A stretch of DNA of 64,000 bases from Brevipalpus yothersi (lineage: Eukaryota > Arthropoda > Arachnida > Trombidiformes > Tenuipalpidae), in the NCBI GenBank assembly GCA_003956705.1, contig QZCP01000701.1, forward strand, positions 147,154-211,153. Reading direction: 5' to 3'. Numbering within the stretch: the first letter of the stretch is position 1; every line of letters starts with the position of its first letter. Below the pieces are notes generated by a model that saw nothing but the letters and a program-made list of their open reading frames with translations, was not told the origin of the DNA and searched no databases. Positions 1 through 11,013 of the stretch are shown piece after piece. The translations under genes and the position numbers were made by a program.

Positions 1-2296
1 GTTCCGATTTCGAACCAATCAAATCCCCGCCTTCCGAGGCTTTGAACGAAGATTCAAATGCGATCTCTACTACAGCCGCTTCGCTACAAGCAAAGCTTGC
101 TGGAATCGATAGAAAAATCGAAAGAAAAAGTGACTCACTAAGACAGAAAACCATCTCACCGAACACAGGCTCAAGTTTACGTGAAAGGGATCCTCTGGGA
201 GGTAGAAGTGGTCCTAGACGCCCCACATTAAATGCTGAAAGTTACTCGGACAAAAGTGCCTCAACTGAAAAGACAGCTCTATCGGACCTCATGTCCACAA
301 GGTGAGTTTTTTCTTGTCTCTAATTTGGCCTTCTTTTTTTTAGAGTTTCACATTGTTTTCGCTCTTATTACTTTCATTTTGTCATTATGGGTAGTTGTTT
401 CACTTCTTTCGTATGATTTTGATTCTTTTATGCTGCCTTTTGATTCTTTTATGGGCTTTTGTTTTTTTTTGATCAATTCCGTTTTGTTTCATGTTTCTGA
501 GTGGCTAGTCTTGATATACTTTCTCAATTTTCATCGATACTAATGCAATAATTTCGACTTCTGATCCTCTGATTGTCTATCATCATTCACATCTACTTAA
601 TAGCGAGGAGAAACCGAATTTAACGTCCTCTTTAACCGCAACTACTTGTTCTCCACCTAACACTACCACTGATACTAACACTGCTGTGACCGCCTCTTTT
701 AATTCTCAAACAACATTAACCCAATCATCTACCGCTAATACAACGAGTGTTGCAACAACTTCTTCTTACTCATCTTCATCTCTTCGCTCAAAAGGCCACA
801 CAAAATCGGCCTCTCTCTCCGGTACTGGAAGGTCTTCCACTGATTCACATTCAGAAACAACTAATCCAGGGGAGCCCATAAGACCAAGGTATCAAAATTG
901 ATCCCCGAATGTCAATTAAGGAATGATTCTTTTATCCCCATTCTCAAATTGATTTGGTTTATTTTGATCCCATGATTGAAATTGTACCTCTCGAGACTTC
1001 CAATAGACCTCAATCCTGTTTTGATTTTCGCCCTATTCTTGCTTTTGCAAAAAAACAAGATTGCTCTTGTATTCATTCAATTTGATTTATCTTTTTATCT
1101 CTCATGCTCACTCCATTCACCATGTCAATGATTCTCTTTGATGTGTATGAGATTGCTTATTTTCTTCCAGTGCTCATTAATGTCATATGGTTCTCACTTA
1201 TTATTTTCCTTTCTCTCTCTCTTTCTTTCTCTCGATGCGTATCATTTTGCTCCTTGGTAGTTCATATTCCCATTATTCTCTACTTTTTTCCTACCCATTC
1301 TGATGCACGATCAATAGCAAGAATCGTGCAATCAAGCTGTTACATGCTCAGTATCATAGTCAGGGTGATTGCTGAAATAATCCAACTTATCCCCTTTCAC
1401 CTTTTCATTTTCATCTTCACACTCAATCCGTTCTCTGTGAATTCTTTTTCTTTCAAATGGAGGTTTGCCCCAAAATTTGATGGTGTTCAATTCTGCAAGC
1501 TTGATGATGCTCTCTCTCTGATGATCATTCTATCAATACTCCATCAATCGTTCAAACGGCATAAACTTTGATCAACATTACGTTTGCCAAAATTAATGCA
1601 ATTTTCTCATTCTATCTTTTTTCTCTCTCCTCAAAATTTGGATTCGATTCATATGATAGCTCATCGACTCGGGGAAGCTCCGGAATACCCAAACCTGTTA
1701 TAAATAGATCTTTTCCTCGTGGAACGGCGAATCGTAGCACTTTTCATAGTGGTCAAACTAGGGAGAGACGATTCGATCGCACCACTTTCGATAATTCTGC
1801 TGCAGCACCATTAACCACCCAAGACACTTTATCCGTCAGTCAGTCCAGGCAATCATTCTTTAGCAAGTTATCTTCAAAATTTAGTAAAAGGTTGGTAAGG
1901 GTAACGATGAATTGTTTCTAATTCCCCTTAACACTCATAATCTTTTTCTTTCTATTCTAATCCCCTGACAGAACGATGAACGATGATCAAGTTAAGCCAA
2001 GATCATTACGATTCACTTGGAGTATGAAGACAACCTCATCGCGTGATCCAAGTGAAATAATGGCCGAGATAAGGAAAGTTTTAGACAAAAATAATTGTGA
2101 TTATGAACAGCGGGAAAAGTTCCTTTTACTCTGTGTTCATGGTGACCCAAACACAGATTCTCTTGTTCAGTGGGAGATAGAGGTTTGTAAGCTTCCTCGA
2201 CTCTCGTTGAATGGTGTTCGATTTAAAAGAATATCCGGCACATCCATTGGATTCAAAAATATAGCATCAAAAATAGCTAATGAATTGAAACTCTGA
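1..2296 (+). CDS. par-1: par-1/MARK-type serine/threonine kinase, 3' part with KA1 domain (partial, 5' end outside window)
   Basis: The last four coding exons of a MARK/par-1 polarity kinase are present: <3-301, 604-888, 1660-1890 and 1972-2296 (TGA). Junctions 301/604 and 888/1660 each rebuild a Ser codon and 1890/1972 rebuilds Arg, so one frame runs through. The first three exons encode the Ser/Thr/Asn-rich linker typical of MARKs (low complexity at 604-888; SSGIPKP at about 1675). The last exon encodes the C-terminal KA1 domain: the MNDDQ lead-in, SLRFTWSMKTTSS, a central acidic stretch, and the terminal GFKNIASKIANELKL. KA1 binds acidic phospholipids and restrains the kinase. The family phosphorylates microtubule-associated proteins and sets cell polarity. 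Kinase and UBA domains lie upstream of the window. The donor at 1891 (GTTGGT) is weak, but the better-looking GTAAGG at 1895 would give a stop. The identification is firm; alternative exons within 889-1659 are possible. Confidence 0.93.
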
Positions 2297-4299
2297 TGTG
2301 ACACTCACCAATTCTAGACGGAAAAAGTGTAACCGACTGAGTAGAAGTGAACGATAGATTGAATTCATCTCAAACCTACAAATCTAACGTAATGTGAGCA
2401 TAAGAAATGGATGTTAATGGGCAAGCTCAGAGGACTGGAAAACATCAACGAAAAAGGGAGTCAACTGGACATACACAAGCCTCAAGATGAGTGAAATTTG
2501 TAATAAACTAAACCTCGCCATCTGGATTCAAAAAGGCTCCAAGTTAGACAAAGTGGAATATAAATAGCGTCTGATTTTAAAGACAAATTCAACTAAGTTG
2601 TCAATCACGTCAATCGTCATGATACGAATGTTAATAGAGAAATTCGACTGTTCATCATATGACCCCTATAAAGTTGACTCGATTGTTTCCGAGTCAGATT
2701 TAGGAGATTATCTCCCCCAATGGCTGAAACAGTATCTGTTCAGACCTCATGAGCTTTACTGTCATCTTCACTATCGATTTCTTATCATGGAATGAGGAAT
2801 GATTATGTTTATATTTCAGAACCACTGACCATGTCATCAAATAATTGGTCACCGTTCTGTTTTTCTTGTTCACAATATTCTCTTTATCTCGACATGTTCA
2901 CAAACCCTGCAAGAGAATTTATCTTTACATGATCGATACTTTGGATCAGAAAAGAGAACGATATTTTTTGTTAATCTTTCAGCTGTGTGATTTGTTCTAA
3001 ATCCATCAAGTAACATCATGGATAGAGAATATTCCTTACGGGTAAGACGCTCGGGATCACAATATGGCGGACTGAGATAAATACAACCAGTCTCAGATAT
3101 ATTTTGTGAACAATTGCAAGGAAAGCGTCGACAAGGAATAAAATTCTGTCCCGAACTTCATTATTTAAGATTCTCAATATCATCTTTCTTCTGTTACTGC
3201 GTTCTCAATGTTGAAAAGAAAAAGTTGAATTCATGTCGGTCTCAGTTGAAGCGATCAATCAGTACTGAGGGCCTATTTTTTAAGATGATTGAACATTTTA
3301 TTAATCAATCGTTGCATAATATAATCTGAAGAATGAGTTTAAGAAATAAACATAGAGTGAGATGATTATTTTTCAAAATTAATTCTATCTTAAAGATGGT
3401 GTTGTTTCAATTTTATCGATCGTTTATTCTACTGTGGATCGGTGATGTGTGTGGATCCACATTTCAGATAAAATGTATCCGTGTCAAAAGGCTGTTTTTG
3501 GACTAATTTTCAGTTAGTTTTAAACCAAGGTAGTGTGGGCCCTAATCGTCTTGCTCCTTTAGTCTGGTGTTTATAGTTAGAATTGTCTCCAAGTTTGGAT
3601 TGAGAAAAATTTTCCTCTAACTAACAAGAGGATTGTAAAAGAGAATTGCTCACACAGAGCCAGTATAAGGTTTTACAATGGAATTCAATCTGAGTTTATC
3701 GGCCTGTCCATGTGCCTTAAAAGACGTGATGAATATCTTTTTCGAAGCTTTCATGCGTAAAAAAGGTACATGTGAATCTAGGGACTGGAGTAGTCTACAC
3801 CTGATAAAGATCAAGCTGATACTTGATATGAGGACTTCTTGTACATTTCGATCATTCCGACGGTTTCTTCAAAATTCTAAGGTTTGACAGCGAAAAATTT
3901 GAGAAATTTCTTTACAATTTGATGCACTCATGGAGCTAAACTATTCTTTTCGAGAACTACCGGTAATTGATGGATTATATCGATTTCAAGTAGTAATTGA
4001 CTCATAAACGGTTGAGCGATAACAGGAAAATAAATTCTGGAAGATTTTTCCCAAAATTGAGAATGAAAAGAGGAGAACAAAATTCTCACTTATAAGAGAT
4101 TTCTGTCAAGGAATTATAGCTGGAGAAATTTTTGACGAAGGATTTTTTCACAACTTTGAGACTGGTTTTGAAATTGGCCCTTTTCTCAAAATATTAATAC
4201 CATTTCGAAGCATTAAAAATCTCAGCTAAATTGTTCATGCTATGAGGATAAAAGGTTTAGTAAAGAGTCACATCATCTATTTTTTATTAATTGTAAATT
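2297..4299. other. Intergenic / par-1 3' UTR; no gene seen
   Basis: AT-rich sequence without a convincing reading frame. A canonical AATAAA at 2502-2507, about 206 bases after the par-1 stop, is a plausible polyadenylation signal. Short open stretches near 2598-2795 and 3678-3887 show no family motif and no clean splice context, so I do not call them genes. Confidence 0.5.
4283..4288 (-). promoter_or_regulatory. Polyadenylation signal of the histidine-rich gene
   Basis: The minus strand reads AATAAA 12 bases downstream of the stop codon of the histidine-rich gene. The spacing is unusually tight and implies a very short 3' UTR. Confidence 0.5.
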
Positions 4300-5341
4300 T
4301 TAAACGATATACAAACCATCCTCTGTCAAGATCAATCTACCGAACCTTCTCTTCTTGTTATTCGATTGTTTGGACTTATTATTTCGATGCTTGCTACTTT
4401 GAGGCTTTTTCGACTTTTTCTGCGTTTTACCATGCTCTCGCTTCGAGTTCGTTGTGGACTTTGCTCCATCTCCTCCATGATGACCATGATGATGATGGTG
4501 GTGATGATTATGGTTGTGATCATGCGAATGGTCATGATCATGCTGATGATCGTGGCCGTGCTCATGTCCATGGGAATGGTCGTGTCCATGCTCGTGTTCA
4601 TGCCCATGCATATGCCCGTGCTGATGACCATGATTATGCCCGTGCTAAAAAAATAAAAGAATAAAACGAAGAAATGCTGATGATTAAAGAAGAAAGAATG
4701 AAAAAATCCTCAAAATCGAAGCAACTCTCATCACTTGGAACATTCGACAACACTTGTCCCATCACAATGTAGCATGATCTAAGGCTGGAGGTTGCTGTTC
4801 GATCTTACGTCCAATGATTAAACATATGAAATAATTTTCGCACCTCATGTGAGTGATCATGATCATGATCATGGCTATGATCCTGTGAATGGTCATGATG
4901 ATGATCATGGGAATGGTCATTGGTATGGCCGTGCGTGTGTCCATGCGTGTGACCATGACCGTGCGAATGATCGTGTGAATGTGAATGTTCATGCCCGTGT
5001 TCGTTGGAATGATCGTGTCCATGTGCATGCCCATGTTCGTGCCCATGCCAATGGCCATGATCATGCCCATGATCGTGGTGGTGATGGGCCGCGTCCCCTT
5101 CATGGTGGTGATGATGGTGATGATGGTGAACCTCCTCTTTATAATGGTGGTGAGTCGAGTCTGGAATCAGATCGTGGACAGCATTGGCAATGTCCACAGC
5201 TCGTCGAATATTTTTGGGAATCTGTTTTGGAGTCAAGGATGAATTTTTTTTGGCATCGTTAATGGACACATCGGCACGAATAAATCCACAGAACATAGAA
5301 ATCGAAATAAAAATCAAGATGTGAATCATTCTAGACGGCAC
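4300..5341 (-). CDS. Secreted histidine-rich protein with His-Gly/His-Asp repeats
   Basis: Two exons on the minus strand, 5341-4844 and 4644-4300, joined in phase 0 by a 199-bp GT-AG intron (GTGCGA donor, T-rich TTTAG acceptor), give 280 residues. Residues 1 to about 23 form a signal peptide: Met-Pro-Ser-Arg, then a hydrophobic run ending in CGFIRADVS; Met5 is an alternative start. Residues 27-65 are an ordinary helix-like segment. From about residue 64 the protein is almost all His alternating with Gly, Asp, Ser or Glu, including a run of nine His, on both sides of the intron. The last ~55 residues are Lys/Arg/Asn/Ser-rich and end in LILTEDGLYIV. Such HxH arrays bind Zn, Cu or Ni in other proteins, so a secreted metal-binding or storage role is inferred. 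It lacks the membrane helices of ZIP or ZnT transporters. AATAAA lies just past the stop. No family is recognised. Confidence 0.8.
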
Positions 5342-6284
5342 AGATTAAGATTGGCAGGATACAACGAATTTGTGTCTCTTGTGGATCAGGTTCGAAGCAA
5401 AAATGGTTTGAACTATTGCTCGGAATGGTTATGGTAATCCAATCTCTCATGATCGAAGAGACTGAAAGATGGGTCGTTGTGACACTGAGATGAGTTCAAA
5501 TGTTGACGGAAAAGAAGGAATCGAGAGAGATTCAATGAAAAGTTGCATCAACAAGCGGAAAAGTTAATCTTTCGGGAGAAAATTCGAATCATGTCACTTT
5601 AACCTGATAAATTTTTTTCTCCTCCAAAACAATTATCCAGCTATTTAAGCGGACTTTTATAAACGATTTCAATAGATATTTGGTCATGTTAAGTTTTGGT
5701 TGAAGAATTTTGTATCAAGAGATGAACTGAGTGAATACTTAAAAGTTATTCAAATCATTGTGATCACTTAATTAGTCAGTGATTAATGATGCTCTGCTTT
5801 CGAAGTTTCTCAATAAGCCTTGATCAAGGTTTTTCCCGCCTTGAATCATCAACTACAAGATCAATTCAATCCGGTAGAGGTACAATACAATTCATTTTTG
5901 ACCAACAATTCGTGCAACGAGGATCATGATCACTAGAAAATTCTTACAGAAAATCAATTCTCAGAAATCAGATAAACTATATGAGAAAGTTGATTATCAT
6001 TATTCGCATCATCTGCGAAATTGGACATACAAATCAAACGGCACAAGTCAATCTGACATCTTTTTGCTTCTCATCATACAGAGGAGGCAGCTCTGTTTGA
6101 GCATTTTGTCAAGTTTTTCCAGAGTGAAAGTTGATTCGTTGAGAATACATTACAATACATCTCTATTTACATTCGCAATTAAATTCAAATTCTTACAAAT
6201 GCAATGGAAGAACGATGGATAATCATTTGACGTACACTGTCTTGGTGATCATCTTGTGTTCTCATTTTTCAATTTCTGTTCAAT
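5342..6284. other. Divergent intergenic region between the histidine-rich gene and Gdown1
   Basis: This 943-bp spacer separates two genes transcribed away from each other, so it should hold both promoters. I see no recognisable motif or gene. An open stretch at 5926-6222 has no family features. Confidence 0.4.
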
Positions 6285-7256
6285 ATGGACATTCCCAGAT
6301 TAACCACGTTGAATTATAGCATACTTCGAGCTGATTCGAGAGAATGTGATCTTCGTTCCATGTCTACTGTTCAATTGAGAGAAGTTATCGAGCGACAGGA
6401 GAAACTATTGAAGAATAAGTAAGTGAAAATGATGATTCATTTGATAATTTGATAACCGAAAAATATGATTAATTTTCTCGGATGTTCATGTTATTTGATT
6501 TGCTCTACTGATATGATTATGATTTCTGTTGATCCATTTTTGCAGAAGATTCATTGGCTCATTGGCAGATAAGGGTGAAAAGATAATTAAACTCCGAGAT
6601 AAAGCTGCTGAAATTTTAAAGAATAAAGAGCTTGTCGAGCAAACTACTTCATTATTATCTAATCTTAATCTTGGTATCGATTTGAAACATCCTCTGGTAA
6701 GTTGAAAAGTGTTTGCTTTCTGTTTTTAATTTATTTCATATTTTAGGCTTCTGCTGGACAGAATGTAGACTTGTCATCAGAAGTCGATCCTTACGCTGCA
6801 GTTATATCGAAAGCATTGGATGAGCCTCAAATTAAACCAAAGCCTAGATACATTTTAAACAAAAGTAAACATAAGCTCAAGAGTGAATCTTCTGCGACTA
6901 CATCACCAGCATCAGAACAGCCGGAAGATCGGGACCAGTCCATTATCCAGTCTGATTCAAATCAGGATAGATTGTCTCAGAATGAAGTAGAGCCAAACGA
7001 TTCACCAATGAGTAGTAATTCAAATATTGATAAGAGAAAAGAAAGGTATAAGCATACAGCCGTCGAGTTTTTGCCTCAATCGAAGCCAGTTGGTCAACTA
7101 TCCGTAGAAGAATCACTAGCTTTGAGTAAAGAGCAAATCAAGAGAGAGCAAAGAATCAAAATATTGACACACCTGAAGACTGCCACCAACTATAACAACT
7201 CTGATTCTGAGATGGAAGATGATGAGGTATCAGAAGAGGATACATTTTGTGAATAA
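6285..7256 (+). CDS. POLR2M: RNA polymerase II subunit Gdown1 (GRINL1A/POLR2M)
   Basis: Three exons, 6285-6418, 6546-6696 and 6747-7256, with GTAAGT donors and AG acceptors, encode 264 residues. The N-terminus carries the Gdown1 signature: LREVIERQEKLLKNK, then RFIG and LADKGEKI, about residues 32-56, aligning with the human LREMLKRQERLLRNEKF region. The C-terminus carries VGQLSVEESLALSKEQ (about 208-223), matching the human LLSIEESLALQKQQ element, followed by an acidic tail. The middle is low-complexity Ser/Asp/Glu-rich. In mammals Gdown1 binds Pol II, blocks TFIIF and makes the enzyme Mediator-dependent. ATG 6285 is chosen because it directly precedes the conserved block. The protein is shorter than the human one (about 368 residues), with the loss in the linker. 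Confidence 0.88.
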
Positions 7257-7900
7257 TCCACTGATTGCCAGCCAATAATCACAACCTGCTTCCTCGCAAC
7301 ATGGCCATAGAAAAAAATTATCTCAACTCATTATTCATCAATCATTCATTATTCAAAGGCAAAATGCATTCTCTCTACCTCATCTCCCTGTGAAATCAAA
7401 TCTCAATTCTCTTCCATGAAGAGCTATTCCAATTTTCTCCTATCTCTACATGAACAAAGCAATGAAATTGAAATTTTTTAAAGCAATCAATTTTCAACTT
7501 GCACAAAAACGATGATGATGATAGCGATGCTGTCAAAAGCAAGAAACTTTTTTAAAAGTCCCGCTTCATCTGAGCCACCACAGATGGCGCGCATCGCACA
7601 CTTTCAAAGAGGGAGTTGCCATGGTAACACTTCAAATTTGAAGTTTTGTTGACCGTTTGGATGGAAGATAGCCGAAAAATAAAAACTGATACATGTATGA
7701 CACTGGCTTGTGTGTGGGCCAAACTAGCCTGGACAATAACAAAATAATCCCGTGATCTGTGTTTGTGTGTAAGTTAATATTGTTGGTGTGTGCCTCTATG
7801 TGATTATTACTTGGTCCACTCGTGTACAGCCATTGGATGTGACGAGATAACTACTGTCCACCGTGAATTTGTTGGTGTTCGATTGTAACTAGTGCTTCAT
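7257..7900. other. Intergenic region upstream of cenH3
   Basis: 644 bp between Gdown1 and cenH3 on the same strand. No gene is seen. It must hold the Gdown1 3' UTR and the cenH3 promoter. The stretch 7560-7640 is locally GC-richer than its surroundings; no defined motif was recognised. Confidence 0.4.
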
Positions 7901-8296
7901 ATGGCGCGAACTAAGGCTCAGGTGAGAGCTCGAATCGGTAAACAGCAGTCGGTGTCCAGGAGAACAGGAAACACTGTGCAAGCTAAAATTAAGAAAAGTT
8001 CCAAGGGTCGTGCGAAACCTGGTCGGTGTGCGCTGAAAGAAATTAAATTTTTCCAAAATACTACACATAATGTACTGTTGAAGGCTCCTTTCGTGCAGCT
8101 TGTTCGCGAAGTTTGCCATGGTCTCCGAAATAAACACATGAGATGGAGCTCTGAAGCTCTCATTGTTCTCCAAGAATCTTTGGAACAATACATGGTTAAA
8201 CTTTTCGAGCAAAGTAATCTAGCTGCTTTACATGCTAAACGAGTCACAATCTTTCCCCGTGATATGCAGTTCGTACGACGGATCACCGAAAACTGA
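7901..8296 (+). CDS. cenH3: Centromeric histone H3 variant (CENP-A/CenH3-like)
   Basis: A single exon encodes 131 residues from ATG 7901; an in-frame GTG nine bases upstream is not needed. The histone fold is clear: CALKEIKFFQ (alpha-N, about 43-52), LVREV (67-71), LQESLEQYMVKLFE (90-103, alpha-2), LAALHAKRVTIFPRDMQ (107-123) and a RRI end. It is strongly diverged from canonical H3. Loop 1 between VREV and LQES is one residue longer than in H3 (human CENP-A is two longer), and Trp82 sits where CENP-A has its Trp and H3 has Phe. It also has the shortened, H3K9-less basic tail of CenH3s. Unusually, the tail still begins MARTK like replicative H3. These features support the protein that marks centromeric nucleosomes. 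A diverged non-centromeric H3 variant is the alternative. Confidence 0.85.
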   Translation: MARTKAQVRARIGKQQSVSRRTGNTVQAKIKKSSKGRAKPGRCALKEIKFFQNTTHNVLLKAPFVQLVREVCHGLRNKHMRWSSEALIVLQESLEQYMVKLFEQSNLAALHAKRVTIFPRDMQFVRRITEN

Positions 8297-8354
8297 TCCC
8301 GCTCTCAATTTTCGTGATGTTCGATGTCTATCAACTCAATTCAACTTAATACTT

Positions 8355-8542
8355 CATTGGACATTCTGGACATTTGTATTTTTCTCACTTTATGGATATT
8401 TATTTCATTTGTAATATCTTCAAAAATATATTCATTATGTGCGATGAATAAATTGTCCTGCTATATTTATTATTTTAAAAGTCAACCGATTTCATTTCAT
8501 CGGTAACCAGACTAACGGAGTCCGCTAGGGGCAACTTCCTCT
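8355..8542 (+). repeat. Inverted-repeat copy A: cenH3 3' UTR with polyA signal
   Basis: Starting 58 bases after the cenH3 stop, about 185 bases match the reverse complement of 11014-11190. The core 8406-8464 is identical over 59 bases to the complement of 11080-11138 and contains AATAAA at 8447-8452. Similarity resumes at GTCAACCGAT and again at GGGGCAACTTCCTCT. The partner lies in the same relative place behind LSM7. Confidence 0.9.
8466..8471 (-). promoter_or_regulatory. Candidate polyadenylation signal for CTP synthase
   Basis: The minus strand reads AATAAA about 98 bases after the CTP synthase stop. It lies next to the plus-strand AATAAA of cenH3 (8447-8452), so the two convergent transcripts would overlap at their 3' ends. 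Confidence 0.4.
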
Positions 8543-8568
8543 ATTTCCGGTCTCGAAGTGGCGGACTT

Positions 8569-10633
8569 TCAGGACTTGAGCAGTTTTTCGAGTTGGTTGC
8601 TTGAGGCCGCAACCAGACCCAGGAATGGTGGAGAAGGTTTAAGTGGTCGTGAAAGAAATTCTGGATGATATTGAATGGCAACAAAATAAGGATGATCATG
8701 GTACTCAAGCACTTCCATTCGCACTTTTTCAGAATCTTTTCCGGTGAACTTCAAGCCTTTTTTCTCTAATTGGGAAACATATTCTGGATTGACTTCATAT
8801 CGATGCCTGTGACGCTCTTCGATCGAATTGGCTCCATTATAAAGTTTTCTCAGCAGACTGTACTCAGGAGTGAAGTGAGTTGTACGAAGTCCGAGCCTCA
8901 TCGTTCCACCCATATCTCCGGTCGTATGTTCTGGCATATCAACAACAACTTTGTGTTCAGCTTTTGGGTTGAATTCAGTTGAATTAGCTCCTGTCAAACC
9001 AACCACATTACGTGCGAATTCTATTGTTGCACATTGGAAGCCTAGACAAATGCCGAGAAAAGGTTTTTTCTCTGTGCGGGCAAACTTTATGGCGTTAATC
9101 ATTCCCTCAACTCCTCTCATATCGAAACCTCCTGGAACCAGAAGACCGCTGTAAGATGGAAAAATATCGAGAGTGAAAAACTGAAAGAAAAGTTAGTTTA
9201 GATTTTCTTACTCCATAGCTTTCAATTCATTCCATGCTTTGGTGTAGCGTTCTTCAGAGAAGTTCTCAGCTCTATCTTTTTCAACCAAGTCACACCCTTC
9301 AACATAAGATATGCGAATCTTTCGCTCAAGCTGGACCCCAGCGTGATGAAGGGCTTTGATTACAGAGGCATAAGAGTCTTCGAGTTTGGTATACTTTCCA
9401 ACAAGAGTGATCTTCACTTCCTCTCGACATTTGGACTCAGCTTCGGCCAACTGAACCCACTTTTTGATCGATGAACTCTCTGACAAATGAGATAAAGTCT
9501 AGAAAAAAGGGTTTTGTTATATTAGTAGATGTACGATAAGGAACACTTTGTAACAGCTCTTGTTATCAAAAGAGCCCATTGATCGAGCCTCCAATCGAAT
9601 TGACTTTAAGTTAAGAGCGTGATGCTTATAAAACAATGACTCACAATTGGCATTGGTAGATTAAGTCGAAGTATATTGTTGAGAATTTTGACCACATTTT
9701 GTTCGAATAGAAGAGTTGGTATTTGATAAATAGATTCAACATCGTGGACTGATATAACTTGATCACTCGAAACATCACAGAAAAGAGATATTTTCTCTCT
9801 GATTTTGTCAGATATTGGATTCTCACATCGGCACATAATCTTGATTGATGGATAAAGGAAGAGAGGGAATTGGAATATCGATAAGAAGCTTAACTAGAGT
9901 TGCATCATTTATGAAACCAATACTCACGAGATCCGGGTGGAGACCTAATTTTCTCAATTCTTGAACTGATCGCTGAGTTGGCTTGGTCTTCTGTTCACCA
10001 ACTGATTTTGGTTCCAGAACGGGGCTGAGATGAACGTTCAAAAAATTTTCTACACCAACTCGACGTTGGAGGAATCTGAAAGCTTCGACAAAGGGAGCTG
10101 ATTCGATATCACCTATTGTACCACCCAATTCTATTATACATATTTGTGGAGTGCCTCCAACTCCATTATTATCGTTTCTTACTGGTTGTTGGGCTATATT
10201 CTCCACCCACAGCTGAATTTCATCTGTTATATGAGGTATATACTGAACAGTGCGTCCAAGATAAGCGCCTTGTCTTTCCTTCGAAATAACTCTCTCGAAT
10301 ATTTTGCCGGTTGTTATATTGTTGTCTCGACCGAGACGAATATTGAGGAACCGTTCATAATTTCCCAAGTCCAAATCGACCTCCCCACCATCATCTAATA
10401 CAAAAACTTCACCTGAAAATTGAAAAAAAATAAGAAACCCGACACCAGTTGAATATTTTCTTCTTACCATGCTCGTAAGGCGAGAATGTTCCGGCATCTA
10501 TATTTATGTATGGATCGATTTTGATGGCTGTAACATTCAAATTGAAGCCTTTTAAAAGAGCTCCCAATGATGAAGAGATGACACCTTTGCCAAGACCACT
10601 GATCACACCACCGGTAACAAGAATATATTTCAT
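8569..10633 (-). CDS. CTPS: CTP synthase
   Basis: Five exons on the minus strand, 10633-10468, 10412-9928, 9839-9645, 9498-9212 and 9148-8569, total 1713 bases, 570 residues plus stop (human CTPS1 has 591). Introns are 55, 88, 146 and 63 bp. The N-terminal amidoligase domain opens with the P-loop-like VTGGVISGLGKGVISS (about 6-21), followed by IKIDPYINIDAGT, SPYEHGEVFVLDDGGEVD and GNYERF. The C-terminal glutaminase domain has VGKYTKLEDSYASVIKAL, PGGF, GICLGFQ with nucleophile Cys412, and QYHPEF with His539 and Glu541, so the triad is complete. The enzyme makes CTP from UTP, ATP and glutamine in the cytoplasm, the last step of de novo pyrimidine nucleotide synthesis. All key residues are present and no frame breaks are seen. 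It converges on cenH3 with 272 bp between stops. Confidence 0.97.
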
Positions 10634-11013
10634 TATTCATCAATCATTCACAATTGTAATTATCCAGAAAACAATCAGAGAAAAATCACTGGTCTACTAT
10701 TACACTCCGTTAATTAATAGATGCTCAATTTAACAGAATACCTTCACTTTACACACAAGTCGACAAGAAGCGAAATGATGATGAAACTTCCGCGAAAAAC
10801 GCACGCTGCAATGCTTATCAATATCTCAATACGCGCCCTCTGTTCACATTTGAATTAGGAAGATACATCAACTGATTTAATATTGATCAGAATTTTTTTC
10901 GCAGCTACTTAAATCACTTCTAATAATCATTTTTGAAGCTGATAAAGAGGCTCAAACAATCAACTCAAAAAACTGTTCAAGATCCGAAAGATTATCACTT
11001 TCGATAACGAAAA
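10634..11013. other. CTP synthase 5' flank
   Basis: 380 bp upstream of the CTP synthase ATG. A GC-richer patch around 10790-10840 may be the promoter region. No gene or named element was recognised. It ends where the inverted repeat behind LSM7 begins. Confidence 0.35.

Noticed and set aside
1895..1900. GTAAGG donor in par-1
   Set aside because: It has a better consensus than GTTGGT at 1891, but leads to a stop before the KA1 domain.
4242..5262. Long plus-strand and alternate minus-strand frames over the histidine-rich gene, some Met/Val-rich and membrane-like
   Set aside because: They are by-products of the CAY-GRY repeat. Only the minus-strand frame has a signal peptide, correctly phased splice sites and a polyA signal.
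7892..7900. In-frame GTG upstream of the cenH3 ATG
   Set aside because: A nuclear gene would not use it, and MARTK at 7901 is the natural histone start.
7889..8286. Minus-strand frames of 107-122 codons across cenH3
   Set aside because: Shadows of the histone gene without any motif.
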